A stretch of 64,000 bases of DNA. It comes from Amborella trichopoda. Taxonomy: Eukaryota > Streptophyta > Magnoliopsida > Amborellales > Amborellaceae. Position 1 is the stretch's first letter, and the number at the start of each line of letters is the position of its first letter. The DNA is taken from positions 127,139-191,138 of the forward strand of contig NW_006500342.1 in assembly GCF_000471905.2 (NCBI RefSeq), read 5' to 3'. The notes under the pieces were generated by a model that ran no database searches, had not been told where the DNA came from, and was given only the letters and a program-made list of their open reading frames with translations. Both the position numbers and the translations under genes were made by a program. Below are positions 32,875 to 45,300 of the stretch, in pieces.

Positions 32875-35001
32875 GAAGCAGTAAAAAATGATTATCTTTC
32901 TGATAATAATAGAGAAATCCATGATTGGTATTTGACAGAATTTCCTAAGGAATTATTGGATGCATTCCATAAAAGGATTAATAAATTTATAAAGAAAAAT
33001 AGAAAAACAATAGGATTTTTTGATTGGTTAAGAACTACCTTGAAAGAAAAGGAAATTTCTATTCCTGACTTCAGTCTTAATACTTTAGAAAACCAATATC
33101 AATCATACTATACTACTGAAGGTGAAGAAGTATATAGTATACACGCTCCAGAGCAGAGTCTCCTATTGAGAGGAGCGCTTAAGGAAAAGCCTGAGACTAA
33201 AGCTACCCCTTATAAGATAATTTCCAAGGAAACAGACCATCATACCCATAAAATAGAAGTCATACCACATTTAATTGAACAAAACAACTATATTAATTTA
33301 TGTCTACAAACCATAGGGAAGCAGACTACTAGAATTGAAAATATAGTAAATAAATCACAAGAAAAGCATAAAGATAAAATAATTGACAAAGACACCAAGG
33401 TTGTCCTGTCTAAACCTCCTCCAGAAATTAATAAAGAAAAATTTAGCTTGGAAGGAATAAAGAAAAAGGATGAAAATAGAGACTTAATTGATGAATTAGT
33501 GACAAAACTAGCCAAACTAAACCTTAAAGGAAAAGGAGTAGTAGTTGAGTTTGAAGCCATGGTCCTACAAGAAGAAAGCTCAACTAATGAAGGAATCCAA
33601 GAAATGGAGGATGCCTTTAAAATAGATGACCCTGAAATTAATGGAATAGACTATGGAAAGAAATTTAGGCCAACCTCTCATACTAGAATGTACCATTCAA
33701 AGCCAACGCCTGTTGATATTCAATTTGAAGAAGATTTAATCTCAAGCACAATATCCTATTCAGGAAAATCAATAGTAAACTGGAATATATATAGAATGTC
33801 GGATCATTAGATATTAGACACCATGAAGCATATGACAATGTATGCAACCGCATGTAAGATAAGTGGTAATCATGATCAAGAAGTGGCCAAAGCCATTGTT
33901 TGTGGATTTACGGGGTGGTTGAGAGGGTGGTGGCACTTTCACATGGATGAAACCACCAAACAACAAATATTGACTCCCACAAGACAGTGGACAGTAAAAA
34001 ATGAATATAATTCAGATATAATCAATAGTGAAAGTGATGCAGTGAACACACTCATATACACTATAACCCTTCATTTTGTGGGAAGTACCTCTTTATTGGA
34101 TGCCCGATCTGAAGATTTATTCTCTAATCTTAGATGTCCTACACTTTCCCACTACAAATGATATAAGGATGTATTCTTTTCCCGTCTCCTATCTAGAGAA
34201 GATAGTAGTGCTGATCACTGGAAAGAAAAATTTATAGCAGGATTACCTTATCTCTTTGCTGAAAAAGTTAAAACCAGATTAAAAAATAAACATGGGGGAA
34301 TAATCCGTTACGCTCTCTATACTCTAGGAGAATTGTCTGCAGAGATTTGTGCGGAAGGTCTTGCCCTGTGTACCGACCTACTAAAAAGGCAATTAGATAA
34401 AAAAAGAATGACAGGTAAGAAAGAGTTGGGTGACTTCTGCGAACAATTTGGGTACAATACATTACCCATGTCCAATAAACAAAATAAAAGAAAAAATATA
34501 AAATATAAAACCAGTTATAAAAGGAGCCCTAAGGAAAAATTTATTAAAAAATTTACTCCAAAAAAAAGTTTAAAAAAAGCAAGAGGAAAAAGGAGAATAC
34601 CAGTATGCTACAATTGTGGAAAAGTAGGACATTACAAAAACAAATGTAAAATAAAAAAGAAAATAAATGCCCTACAGATTGAAGAGGAAATGAAGACCCA
34701 GTTGTATCAAATACTTCAAATAGAAGAAAGTACGAATAGCAGTTCAAATATTGAACCACTTATAGGAGAATTAGAAGATGAGGATTTAATATTAGCGGTT
34801 CTGATGAAAATTTGGAAGATTGTTTTTTGCAATACTCTTACTGAAGAGGAAAACTTAATTATAGAAATAATATATAAAATAGGGGATCCAGAAGCAAAGA
34901 AAGAAGCTTTAACCCAATATATTCAAATAGCTAAAGCAAAAAAGAAACCGCCTCCTTTAGTGAAAACTAAAGATGATTATAGTCTTGCTGAAATACTCTA
35001 G
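32875..35001 (+). pseudogene. EPRV-1 unit C: coat protein with CCHC zinc finger
   Basis: Same-frame continuation of the movement protein. An N-terminal lysine/glutamate-rich region (32,932-33,810) is followed by the caulimovirid coat core with 'AKAIVCGFTGWLRGWW' (33,880-33,930), 'SDAVNTLIYTITLHFVGS', then 'LGELSAEICAEGLALC' and 'KELGDFCEQFGY'. The CCHC knuckle CYNCGKVGHYKNKC is near 34,606-34,650 inside a very basic Arg/Lys stretch. An acidic C-terminal region ends at 35,001. The core and knuckle encapsidate nucleic acid in the family. Breaks: stop at 33,808, frameshift and stop around 34,100-34,165, and the terminal stop before the protease. Confidence 0.8.
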
Positions 35002-35713
35002 AGAATTAATAATAAAAATAATATTCAGAAGGAGCCAACAATAGCAGAATTAAAGCATGAAATATCTGAAGTAAAAAATGAACTAACAACCCTTAAAAAT
35101 AGAGTGCAAATTTTAGAGTTAGCCTCTAATCTACAAAATACTCCAAATACTATAGAGGAAGAGATAGAATTTGATACTATTATAAATAATTATAAAAGAC
35201 CTCTGTCTCCGGTCGTTGAAATGCCTGAATCCTCTACTTCTGAGCAGACTGATAATTACATAAACTTGCTTAATAGAGTTATAACACGAAAATTGTTTAC
35301 ACTAATACGAATAATAGTTAATAAAGAGTATAGCTTTCAATCTCTAGCCTTAATAGAATCAGGAGTAGATTTACACTGCACAAAGGAAGGTTTAGTCCCC
35401 ACAAAATACTTCAGTAAAACAACACAAATACTTAACACAACTGATGGTAGTAAACTAATCATAAATTATAAGTTATCCAATGCTGCTATTTGTAATAATG
35501 GAAATTGTTTCGAAATACTTTTTATCATGGTAAAAGGATTAAGACAAGCAGTTGTCCTAGGAACCCCATTCTTGAACTTGTTTTATCCTTTGACAATTGA
35601 TAGCTCAGAAATAGAATCTAATTTAGAAGGCCATAAGGTAAAATTTGAATTTGTTGATCAACCAAAAGTAAAAGAAATAAATAATGTAAAACAAATCATC
35701 TTAAATATAGAGT
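35002..35713 (+). pseudogene. EPRV-1 unit C: coiled-coil linker and aspartic protease, broken
   Basis: A short heptad-like stretch ('LKHEISEVKNELTTLKNRVQ', in frame after the stop at 34,999-35,001) precedes the protease. The active site reads ALIESGVDLH where the second lineage has ALIDSGADLN, so the catalytic Asp is Glu and this copy should be inactive. The flap-side segment 'VVLGTPFLNLFYPLTIDSSE' is conserved. At about 35,713 the protease is cut and joined head-on to the minus-strand movement protein, so no reverse transcriptase follows. Confidence 0.8.
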
Positions 35714-36773
35714 CTAAATCTGAAGGTGCTGGCTCATGCAGAGACGAGCTTGGCTCATAAATTTTATAAACAGGTTGCTGGATATTGTTGTTGTTTCAAG
35801 TTAGACCTTCTATTATAGGCTTCTGAGGTGTGGATGAAGTAGAAGGTCTAGAAGGTGTAGGTATTCTAGATGGAGCTCTTAGAGGACCTTCTGAAAGGTT
35901 AAGTCTTGTCCTTCTATTAGAATTAAATTGAATTTCTATTTCACCATTAAGATATTCTATTATTTGGTCAGGCTCACGATTGACAGGTGTTCTGGACTGT
36001 GGATTTTCATTTAGAATGAACCAGTTCTGGGGGAGGACGATCTGTGACCAACTAATGGACCTAAGGATTACAGTATTGGATTTTTCCATATTTGTTTGGA
36101 AAAATATTGTTTCACCTTTAGTATCCATTTGTAAAACATTTCGACTAAGTGTATTCATTACTTTATGACATATTCGGTATATCAGGGCAATATTCTGAGA
36201 TCCAGGGTTCATAACAAACCCTTGGGTCTTAAGATTTAAAGTAAGGACTTTAAGGAGATTAGGGTCAGTTAGAGGAACTGAAAAATTTGGAAAGCAGTTA
36301 AAATATATTGGCCCATTACATAAGCTAGATTCAACTACTCCTAATAATGAATCAAAAAATTTATTATGATGACTATCACGTAAACATAGTAGTATAGAAT
36401 TATTTAGCCCTAGACGAGTTAAGGGTTTTATTGCTACCTGAAATAATCCTATATGCAAATACTTGTAATCTCTTAACTTATGATTTTGTATCATACGATT
36501 GGAAAATAATTGTAAACTTTTTTGTTCATTGTTAACGGATATACTTTGTTCAACAGTTTTTATAACATAGCTAGTTCTAAATTCAAACGTACCTTTCTTA
36601 TATATGTCTGTAATAGGAACCTTGGGTATGTTCCAATTTTGTATTTGTTTTTCAATGTTGTCAATTATTATTTCCTCCATATTTCTTATTCGTCGTGTAC
36701 TATTGGACAAAGATGCTATTCTGTTCGATAGAGTCCTGATAAAATTTTCCGTTGAGATAACGGATGAGTACAC
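35714..36773 (-). pseudogene. EPRV-1 unit D: movement protein
   Basis: This is the best preserved EPRV-1 movement protein. The minus-strand frame is open from ATG 36,771-36,773 to a stop at 35,796, and homology continues in frame to the junction near 35,714 ('YEPSSSLHEPAPSD'). Blocks are 'NRIASLSNSTRRIRNMEEII', 'DYKYLHIGLFQVAIKPLTRL', 'VVESSLCNGPIYFNCFPNF' and 'NLKTQGFVMNPGSQNIALIY'. It has the full N-terminus missing from unit C. Because the coat protein is absent, the unit ends here by inversion and not at a normal gene boundary. Confidence 0.85.
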
Positions 36774-36946
36774 GAGTCAATAGATTTATACCACTGTGCC
36801 TATGCGGCTCTCCTAGCCTTGAACGGTAATAGGGTTACTACGACTTTGGTCTCAACTCTCGGACTTATCTCTAATGTTAAATTTTTTCAAGCTTTTGTCT
36901 TTAGAACAGTGTCTTTGTCCTACAATTCACCACTGTAAAGTAACCG

Positions 36947-36960
36947 TGGCTCTAATACCA
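36947..36960 (-). other. EPRV-1 Met-tRNA primer-binding site, unit D
   Basis: The minus strand reads TGGTATTAGAGCCA, one base different from the TGGTATCAGAGCCA complement of plant initiator tRNA-Met used by caulimovirids. It lies about 175 nt before the movement-protein ATG. The second lineage has the exact sequence at 56,255-56,268. Confidence 0.8.
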
Positions 36961-37206
36961 AGATGAACCCAAGATCTATTTTGCGCGTATATCAAACATG
37001 CATATTCCTTAATATAAAAATTTAGTACACAGCTAGACAACTACAACTATACAGGTAAGCAATAATAAAAGAGAGATATCCACAGCTATCCAATTAATAT
37101 AGGTAGGATATCTTAATTTTAAACAGAAAATAAATTTAACTTGCATGGGAAGTAAATAACTTACATCATCAACAGAGAGCTTCCTTTAAGATACACAAAA
37201 GAAGAC

Positions 37207-37293
37207 TTACATGGTGCATATACAGTAACTGGTGAAGAGTTTCCACTCCTCCGAAAAGTAATTCGGTAGGTTTGGAATATTACAATCATACAT
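37207..37293 (-). CDS. Conserved 28-codon leader ORF, EPRV-1 unit D
   Basis: ATG at 37,291-37,293, stop TAA at 37,207-37,209. The peptide shares IPNLPNY, EEWKLF and SYCICT with the leader ORF of the other lineage at 55,749-55,835 (SLPTYCP, NWKLF, SYCICT), with the same length and the same end. Its stop overlaps GTAAGT, a perfect plant 5' splice-site core, in both lineages. It could be a regulatory upstream ORF or the first exon of a spliced reading frame. It begins about 470 nt after the TATA box. Cut versions start at 29,020 and 31,825. Confidence 0.55.
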   Translation of the reverse strand: MYDCNIPNLPNYFSEEWKLFTSYCICTM

Positions 37294-37757
37294 ACAACTC
37301 TCTTTTATTCTAAAATAATTACTGAAAAATAAAGAGAAATAGGGGAAAGATGGAAAGATTAGTGAGAATAGGAACAGGCTTCAGAGTGAAGCTTTAGAGA
37401 GAGAAGAGAAACAATTATTAGAATAGTATTTTTGAAAAGAGCAACAATATTAGGGAGAGAGCATAGTTACTCGAAGAGGATGAACAGAGAGCAAAGGTAC
37501 ATGGAGAAGAAGAGCAGAGAGCAAAGGTACTTGAAGAAGAAGAGCAGAGAGCAAAGGTACTTGGAGAAGAAGAGCAGAGAGCAAAGGTGCTCAAAGAAGA
37601 AGAACAAAGTATCAGAGCTAAGAGAGGATCAAGGAATATCAGAGCTTAGACCTTGGAGGGTGAGAAGGTGATGAAAGAGTAACGGAGTCTAGAGAACATG
37701 ATGAGAAAGAAGCAATGAGGGAGAGCACTCTGATCCCTTCCTGAGGAGAGGATTGTC

Positions 37758-37765
37758 CTTATATA
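37758..37765 (-). promoter_or_regulatory. EPRV-1 unit D TATA box
   Basis: TATATAAG on the minus strand, preceded by TTTGACGTC. It matches the TATA boxes of units B and C. The leader downstream (37,430-37,670) contains four 30-bp repeats 'aagtacctttgctctctgctcttcttctcc' (minus sense); the plus-strand lysine/glutamate-rich frame there is an artefact of these repeats. Confidence 0.7.
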
Positions 37766-37811
37766 GACGTCAAACCTCCTATTTCAATAATTGAGGTGCC
37801 AGCTCAAACGA

Positions 37812-38110
37812 GAGGCACTGTATTCGTGAGGTGACCAAAAGGGAGGCACAGTGGTCCTGAGGTGACCAAAAGGGAAGCACAGTGGTCGTGAGGTGACCAA
37901 AAGGGAGGCACAATGGTCGTGTGGTGACCAAAAAGGAGGCACAGTTGTCGTGAGGTGACCAAAAGGTGTCGGTGGCAATAGTGACAGCTGACTGGTGGCA
38001 GTACGGCAGCATCTGGGAATTGTGTTGGTTGTCGGTGGTAGTACGGCGACATCTAGGAATAGTGTCTGTTGTCAGTGGTAGTACGGCGGCATCTAGGAAT
38101 AGTGTCTGTT
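37812..38110 (-). repeat. EPRV-1 unit D upstream tandem repeats
   Basis: About five units of the 31-bp GGTCACCTCACGACCACTGTGCCTCCCTTTT repeat (37,812-37,967) and three of the 40-bp GCCGCCGTACTACCA repeat (38,000-38,110), read on the minus strand and placed just upstream of the TATA box, as in units B and C. Copy number differs among units (four versus five), which suggests slippage. Confidence 0.8.
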
Positions 38111-38179
38111 GTTGGTGGTAGTACGACGACACAGTATTATGCGAAGATTGATGGTATTTTTTTCGGTTTGGCGAGCCTT

Positions 38180-39258
38180 TCAAGAAAAGCTAATGGTTGG
38201 TTGTTGAATTTCGCAATCCTCATTATCCTGGGCATAGTCTTCCTCATTATGTGTTGCAGTTGACATAGCCTCTTCTTCTTCTTCAAATATTTGTAACAAC
38301 CTTTTCTTCAGTTCTTCTTTAGTGGCCAGTGGATTTTCTTTTTTCAATTTGCTTATATAGTCGGCCATGCTACTAGGCTTTGTTTCTGGTGTCTGGGTAA
38401 GAATTTTCTTCAATTTTATATTCTCAGGATAGATGGACTTATTTTCAGATACATCCCACCATTTAATATATATTTGTTTTCCCAATTTTGGAATGTATTA
38501 CCAATCCCTAGTATAATTATCAGATATTGTGTAGGACCATTTCATGATCCAAGGGATTCAAAGTATTCCATAAAATACATGTGGTGGTCTATTTGGGGAT
38601 TATTGCTATTGTATTCGGCAAAATGGTTTTGTGAGGTTTGTGTTTTAGAGGGAAGTATTTCTATTCCAGATCCCCATTTATGGAACCAATTTCTAAACCA
38701 ATTGGGAAACCCCTCAATGATCGTCATTTTCATTTGTAAAAACCAAGCATGGGAGTTATTATTATTTTGGAGTGTAAGCACTTTATGCCAAGCATCAATA
38801 TACTCAGCATACTTGAAATATTTATTATTAAACTTTTCTAACGACAATTTCCTGCTTCTTACAGGATCCATACCTCAGTTTTTATAAGATATAATCTTTC
38901 TTATTTGGAACTTGGAGTATGCTATTGTATTATTATTCTTTTGGAAAAAATGGACCAAGGTTATTGATCCTGTTTCTAGTAAAATGGCCTCATATCATTC
39001 TCTGGTTTTATTACCATTAGAGGGATTTAAGTGATTCTTGAAATATATATTGGCAACATTGACTGTATCCAAATCCAGATGCTCATCTTCTATTATTATA
39101 TCAGATAAAAAAGTGGTTTCTATAAATTTTGATTTTTCTATTACTGCCACTGGGTCAGGGGAAAAGACTATATCCTAGGCTTACCGTTTTATTAATTGGT
39201 TTGGGGTTATAGGAGAAGTATTCAAAATATGTTCTGAAGATGATGGTACGATATCCAT
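38180..39258 (-). pseudogene. EPRV-1 unit D: downstream ORF
   Basis: Full-length copy on the minus strand from ATG 39,256-39,258 to the stop at 38,180-38,182. Conserved blocks are 'NIENHLNPSNGNKTRE'-like N-terminal sequence (with stops near 39,185), 'DPVRSRKLSLEKFNNKYFKY', 'GFPNWFRNWFHKWGSGIEIL', 'KQIYIKWWDVSENKSIY', 'SSMADYISKLKKENPLATKE', and an acidic tail before 'QQPTISFS'. Total length is about 350 codons. The middle aromatic block (WF..WF..WGSG) and the KWWD motif are the most conserved between lineages. Function unknown. Confidence 0.7.
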
Positions 39259-39299
39259 CTTTTCTTTTCCTCTATTTATATTTGTATTTGTATTTATAG

Positions 39300-40353
39300 G
39301 TAACATTCTGCGATCTTTATTCCTGTCCTTGTACCCCCTATAAAATTAACGCTTTAAAAAGTCAGGAAGGAAATTTGTATGACCTTTTATATGTTCAATA
39401 TCAAACTCGAAAGCTGATAAAATTGCCTACCATCTAGCAAAAATTTGCTTAGCAACTAGGTTTTTTACATCTTTATAAAAAATATCTTTGGCAGCTTTAC
39501 AATCAGTTCTTATTAAGAATTTCTGATTAGGAAGATCACATTGAAACTTGGTAACACAATGTACAATGGCTAAAATTTCTTTTTTAACCATTGAATACTT
39601 TTGCTGTGTTGGGTTCCAAGCTCTTGAAGTAAAACAAACTAATTGTTCTTTTTCTGAAATGACTTGTTTTGAAATTCCTTCGAGTCCTATTTCAGAGGCA
39701 TCACATTATATTATCTTAAAAGCACTGGGATTAGACAGTGTAAGACATGGTAATTCTTTTGCCTTATGTCTTTTTCTTTTGACAGCCATAGTATGCTCAT
39801 CTGTCCACTTAAGGTGAATTCTTTGGAGTTCTATTTTATTAAGAATAATATCGGGGAATTGGTCAGCAAATTCAATTACACGATCTATTGGAATACTACT
39901 TCCTTAAAAAATATTATGTCCTAAAAATCTTATCTTAGTTTGAAAGAGACTAATATTTTTAGCTGAGACAACAAGTCCTGCAGCTTTTATAGCAGTTATG
40001 AAAATATTTATATGCTTACAATGTCGCTCAATATTTTCAGAAAATATTAAGACATCATCTATGTAATCTAACATAAATTTCATATAAGGATTAAAGATAT
40101 CATTCATGATATTTTGAAATTCACAGGGGGCATTTTTAAGCCCAAATGGCATAACATTCCATTCATATTGTCCAAAAGAGACATTGAAAGCAATTTTATA
40201 TCTATCAGTTTCAGAAATTTGAATCTGCCAGTATCCTGATTTTAAATCAAACTTAGAAAATATATAAGCATTTACCAACCTGTTAGGTAAATCTTATTTG
40301 TTTGGGAATGGATACCTTATCCATTCAAGAACTTTGTTAAGAGGCTTATAATT
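39300..40353 (-). pseudogene. EPRV-1 unit D: RT and RNase H, cut by the gap
   Basis: Minus-strand RT, from the gap inward: 'FGQYEWNVMPFGLKNAPCEF', then 'FMLDYIDDVLIFSENIERHC' (YIDD retained), 'RFLGHNIF', and RNase H to about 39,330. A stretch of the connection around 'FLGCLNYI' is missing (39,820-39,830). Stops and frameshifts lie near 39,905 and through the RNase H. The N-terminal RT and everything upstream are in or beyond the N gap. Confidence 0.8.
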
Positions 40354-41255
40354 NNNNNNNNNNNNNNNNNNNNNNNNNNNNNNNNNNNNNNNNNNNNNNN
40401 NNNNNNNNNNNNNNNNNNNNNNNNNNNNNNNNNNNNNNNNNNNNNNNNNNNNNNNNNNNNNNNNNNNNNNNNNNNNNNNNNNNNNNNNNNNNNNNNNNNN
40501 NNNNNNNNNNNNNNNNNNNNNNNNNNNNNNNNNNNNNNNNNNNNNNNNNNNNNNNNNNNNNNNNNNNNNNNNNNNNNNNNNNNNNNNNNNNNNNNNNNNN
40601 NNNNNNNNNNNNNNNNNNNNNNNNNNNNNNNNNNNNNNNNNNNNNNNNNNNNNNNNNNNNNNNNNNNNNNNNNNNNNNNNNNNNNNNNNNNNNNNNNNNN
40701 NNNNNNNNNNNNNNNNNNNNNNNNNNNNNNNNNNNNNNNNNNNNNNNNNNNNNNNNNNNNNNNNNNNNNNNNNNNNNNNNNNNNNNNNNNNNNNNNNNNN
40801 NNNNNNNNNNNNNNNNNNNNNNNNNNNNNNNNNNNNNNNNNNNNNNNNNNNNNNNNNNNNNNNNNNNNNNNNNNNNNNNNNNNNNNNNNNNNNNNNNNNN
40901 NNNNNNNNNNNNNNNNNNNNNNNNNNNNNNNNNNNNNNNNNNNNNNNNNNNNNNNNNNNNNNNNNNNNNNNNNNNNNNNNNNNNNNNNNNNNNNNNNNNN
41001 NNNNNNNNNNNNNNNNNNNNNNNNNNNNNNNNNNNNNNNNNNNNNNNNNNNNNNNNNNNNNNNNNNNNNNNNNNNNNNNNNNNNNNNNNNNNNNNNNNNN
41101 NNNNNNNNNNNNNNNNNNNNNNNNNNNNNNNNNNNNNNNNNNNNNNNNNNNNNNNNNNNNNNNNNNNNNNNNNNNNNNNNNNNNNNNNNNNNNNNNNNNN
41201 NNNNNNNNNNNNNNNNNNNNNNNNNNNNNNNNNNNNNNNNNNNNNNNNNNNNNNN
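40354..41255. other. Assembly gap (902 N)
   Basis: A run of Ns separates EPRV-1 from the organelle-like block. TA-rich sequence ('atatatatgtatatgtagg') follows immediately, so the gap may hide a microsatellite. Whether the two sides are truly adjacent cannot be judged from the sequence. Confidence 0.99.
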
Positions 41256-41642
41256 ATATATATGTATATGTAGGTCAGACTAGAAGTGATTTTTGACAGT
41301 TTGGTAAATCGGGTGAAATCAATTCATTGTTTTCGATGTATTTGAATCCTAGACTTGCATAAAAAGTTTTTAACCTTGTTTGCAGGCAACGAGCAAAGCC
41401 AGTGGTAGCATGGTCAAACTATTTGCTGGACTTTTTGCTCTTGCGAAGCACAAGTCTGAGAGTGCTTTGCAAGAGTAAAAAGCCCCCATTGTTGAGGGCC
41501 TTGACAAGACTTAACCCTCATGAGCGATTAGATGTGTAGCCTTTGCTAAGCAAGCCAGTGGAGGCAACGAGCAAGCCCCAAGCGATTTAATGTTCCGCAA
41601 AGGCTACATATCAAATCACTCGGCAAGGTAGCCAAGTCTTGT

Positions 41643-41942
41643 CAAAGCCCAAGTTGAAGGCGAAAAAGATGAAGTCACACGTATATCTTTGGCAGTCCGT
41701 CCATTTCCATCAGCCGACCGATGGGAGCGAGAATTTTGGGATACGTTCAGTGTTTCTCCGATCAATCATTCTGATCTACGCCATATATCAACAAATCATG
41801 GTTTTGAGGGTCATCCATTACGAAAAGACCTTCCTCTGAGTGGATATGTGGAAGTACGCCATGATGATCCAGAGGAACGTGGGTTTCTAAACCAATTGAG
41901 ATGACTCAAGAGTTTCGCTATTTCAATTCTGCTAGTCCTTGA
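41643..41942 (+). pseudogene. nad9: nad9 3' part, mitochondrial-derived
   Basis: The frame reads DEVTRIS, then PFPSADRWEREFWDTF, PINHSDLRHIST, GFEGHPLRKDLPLSGYVEV and RHDDPEER. After a frameshift near 41,890 it continues MTQEFRYF. This is the C-terminal half of plant NADH dehydrogenase subunit 9 of complex I, normally mitochondrial. The N-terminal half is absent and the extreme C-terminus is cut by a stop. Several usually invariant positions differ (EVWDMFGV is EFWDTFSV), so the copy is old or not under selection. Confidence 0.85.
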
Positions 41943-42194
41943 GAATAGCATAGCGACGGATAATTAAGAATCAGAATAGGTCTAGTCCAGGAGACAAATC
42001 AATAGGAAATGCTATTTGCTTCGTCAAAAGAAGAATGGACTTCTATGAAATGAAAGAGTTTCACGGGAATTGTCATGATCGTCGAATATAATTGAGAAAT
42101 AGGAAGAAATAAGTGTTATCAATTCCTGTTATTCTTCCCTGTATGGAATGAGTCAAGAATCAAGCTACAAGTCTCAATCTATCTAAAACGCACA

Positions 42195-42306
42195 TGGTTT
42201 TTTGTGTTTCTTTCGGTTTCTTTTTGTGTTTCTTTCGGTTTCTTTTTGTGTTTCTTTCTATTTCTTTTTGTGTTTCTTTCGGTTACTTTTTGTGTTTCTT
42301 TCGGTT
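42195..42306. repeat. 22-bp tandem repeat GTTTCTTTCGGTTTCTTTTTGT
   Basis: Five units with one or two changes (CGG to CTA, TTT to TAC). The minus-strand frame through it encodes a KETQKETERN-type repeat and is an artefact of the array. Confidence 0.85.
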
Positions 42307-45300
42307 TAATTGATAGCAGAAGAGTACGCGTGCTAACCTTTTGAAGTAGCAAGCTGAAACAGTCAAGAAAGCAACCTGACAGTAGCTCGTCAGGTTGTTT
42401 AAGCAAAGCGAGCCTTATAGAAAAGACGTTGCGCGCTAGCAGCAAGCAAGGGTTTAAAAGTAGGGCACGGGTGGAACGAACATCTTACAGCATTGGCGCA
42501 AGTATCCCCTGCACGACTTGCTTCAAGATCATTCAAAGCAGTTGTTCAAGCTCGAGATAGACTGTTGCCTGAGCTGGCTACAAGCAACTGAAGAAAGTCT
42601 TCAAGAGTTCTCCTAACTAAGGAAAAGCAGACTGTGGTAAATGACTCAAGACTTTCTTCAGTAAGGGCAAGTGTGACCCTCCTTATCTACAGGCGAACAA
42701 TTTCTTATGATTCAATCTTTATAGCCAAACCAACGAGTTTCTCATAAGAATCCTTACAACGGTAAGAGTGGGCTTTTCCAGCGCCACTCTCGGCTCCTTA
42801 TGAGAAGCAAGAGAGCAGCGCAAACAATATTAGGAGAATAGAGGAACAATACTACCTTGAAGTGAGTCCCTCGATCTTAAGGAGGGACTCAGCTTGCCTA
42901 CGTTGATCAGTTATCGAGGGGAGGCCCCTATTCATTTTGATAATGAATGAATTCTTATGGGGCATCAGGCCGGGCTGGCCCCAAAGGAATCCGTTAACTT
43001 CGACTCAAACGATCTAAAGGCGAACGATTCATGCCAAATGGATCAAGGGATTAGGGACATGGCCTTTACCTTTACCAACAGCAGTTCTTGCTAAAGCAAT
43101 AGTGGCAGCTTCGGCAGGGAAAAAATGAGACTGTCTAAGTCAAGTCAAGCGAGACTTCCCGGGAAGGAAAACGATCTCTTTTCTATTTCATCTATTGAAA
43201 ACTAAAAATGATTAGGATATATTGTGTAAGTCAAGTCTTTCCTTTCCTTGGGAAAGCAAATGATTCATTCTCAAAGGAGTCGTCTATAGAAAGAGAAGAA
43301 GAATCCCATGGGGATGGGGAGATCTATGTTAGTTAGTTACAGAAGCGCTTTACATAATCAAACCAACCCTTCCGTTTTCTCTTAGTATTTGATGAGAGTC
43401 TGGCTCGGCTCCCCGAGGGGGTCAGGGGATGAAACGTTCCGCTACAAGATTTCATTATGGGATTGAGATAGCAAAGTTCTTAATCTAAATTCATCATGCA
43501 TATTTGTCCATGTAGATGTTGTCCATTTAGAGCAGCAGCGACTATCTTCGATGAATGAATCAGTAGAATTTTCTATTGATTCCTCTCTGTCACAGTGACC
43601 TTGAGGTCACCATCCTGTCCTTGTCCTCTTTGTTCCTGACCTTTTTGGATGACAGTCCTTTCCTCCTATTGTATTGAATTTGCTTTTCTTATTGAATAGT
43701 GCCACTAAAAACTGGCAGGAAGTCACACAAGGACCAGCAGGTGCCCCTGTTTGAATTAAGAATGACCACGGTTGGTCCATGACAGATTCGTTCGTCTTAC
43801 CGGGTGAGCGTCCCCAATATGAGACTACACCTGAAGACCATTACTGGTTAGATGCTACTTATTGATCAGTGGGACAGTGCTACCGCAAGTGCTTCTGGAT
43901 GGCCTCCCTTCGACCTACCTCGTCCTTCCCTGCACGAGCTGCTCGAGGCTTAACTTCGTTTGGAGTGGAACACGAAGGGATCTCATGCCTGGATGGAACC
44001 GAAAGAAGGAAAGAAAGCAAAATTGAATGAACTGCCTTCCTCGGTGGGGCTTCTACTTTCGTGAGTTAAAGGGTGTGACTGAACGTGAGTTGAAGAACGA
44101 ATATGACGGTAAATGACTTTTTCCTTTTTTCACTCTTTCGCAGCGTTTCGTATCAGGGTAGCTGTACGGAAACCTATGGCTGGATTGAATTCTTCCTTCC
44201 CTCCCTAGCAGCCCTAGGTAGGTCCTTCCGATGGAAAGACCCTCCCCTTACGGATAGCGAAGTAGAAGCAATGTTCATATGAAATTCTTCCCTCCCTCGC
44301 ATCCAATCGGGCAGTAGGAGATCCAATCATTTCTGGCCAACAAGGTTGGGCAGAGATCTATTTTCTGTAGCGGGAGGAAAGCTATCACTCAATCCGAGAC
44401 ATCGGTTTACGACATCAACATAAAAGGGAAATGGGAAGTAAGGATCATAGGATCCCCACTACCTATGAAAAGTTATTCAACCTTTATCCTTATCGGCTAC
44501 CCCTACTTCTCGTACTTCCCATATTCCTTTTGAAACTCCTTATCAAAGAATGCAAATGAATACTGTCTTGGAGGAAAAATGGCCACTCGGCTGATTGATA
44601 TCTCCTCTCTTGTCCCAAAATGCTCTTGCAACTCCCCTAACTGTTTGCCCATCGACTCGTGAAAATGAAAAGATTTCTTGTTTATGAACCCCGGCAAACA
44701 TCCATTCCCTTCAGACTTCCCAGCCCTCCTCCCAACCAAGCATAGGTATAACCCCCCTTTCCCTTATAGATAAAGGTTATATTCTCGTGAATGGAGGGTC
44801 GTTAAACAAGCTTGAGCAATTGATTGTCCTCCAAGCAAAGATAACCGTTTCGATGGAGATGGTCCCCCAAACACTAATCCTGGAACAGGCTACAGAGCTG
44901 CTTTCCGTTAACAAACAAATGGTGGATGCTCTGCTAGAGGCATCTACTCCCTCACAACAAAAAAACCAGATCCTGAGACGATGAATCGTGTAGATTCACC
45001 AGGCATGCCTATATGGAAGGACTTTGAGGGGGACACAATCGCCCAATAAATTCTTGCAAGCCCTACTTACTGCTGGTAAAATGGAGAGGCGCCCGCCACC
45101 AATGTTATCAACTTTATTCTAGTAAAGTCAAAGTGGTGAGTCAAATAAAGGATATTTAGGCTTTCATATTAGCCTGATAAGAAGATAAGGACTTATGTAC
45201 TGGTAGTAGATATGCCAATGACTTATGGGATTAAGCTAGGTAGCAAATTGTCCTCTGATATTGATGGCCTGATCTCATTATCATGGGAATATGCCTGAAT

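Noticed and set aside
37432..37671. Plus-strand frame with KKSREQRYLEKKSREQRY repeats
   Set aside because: It is antisense to the EPRV-1 unit D leader and arises from a 30-bp tandem repeat.
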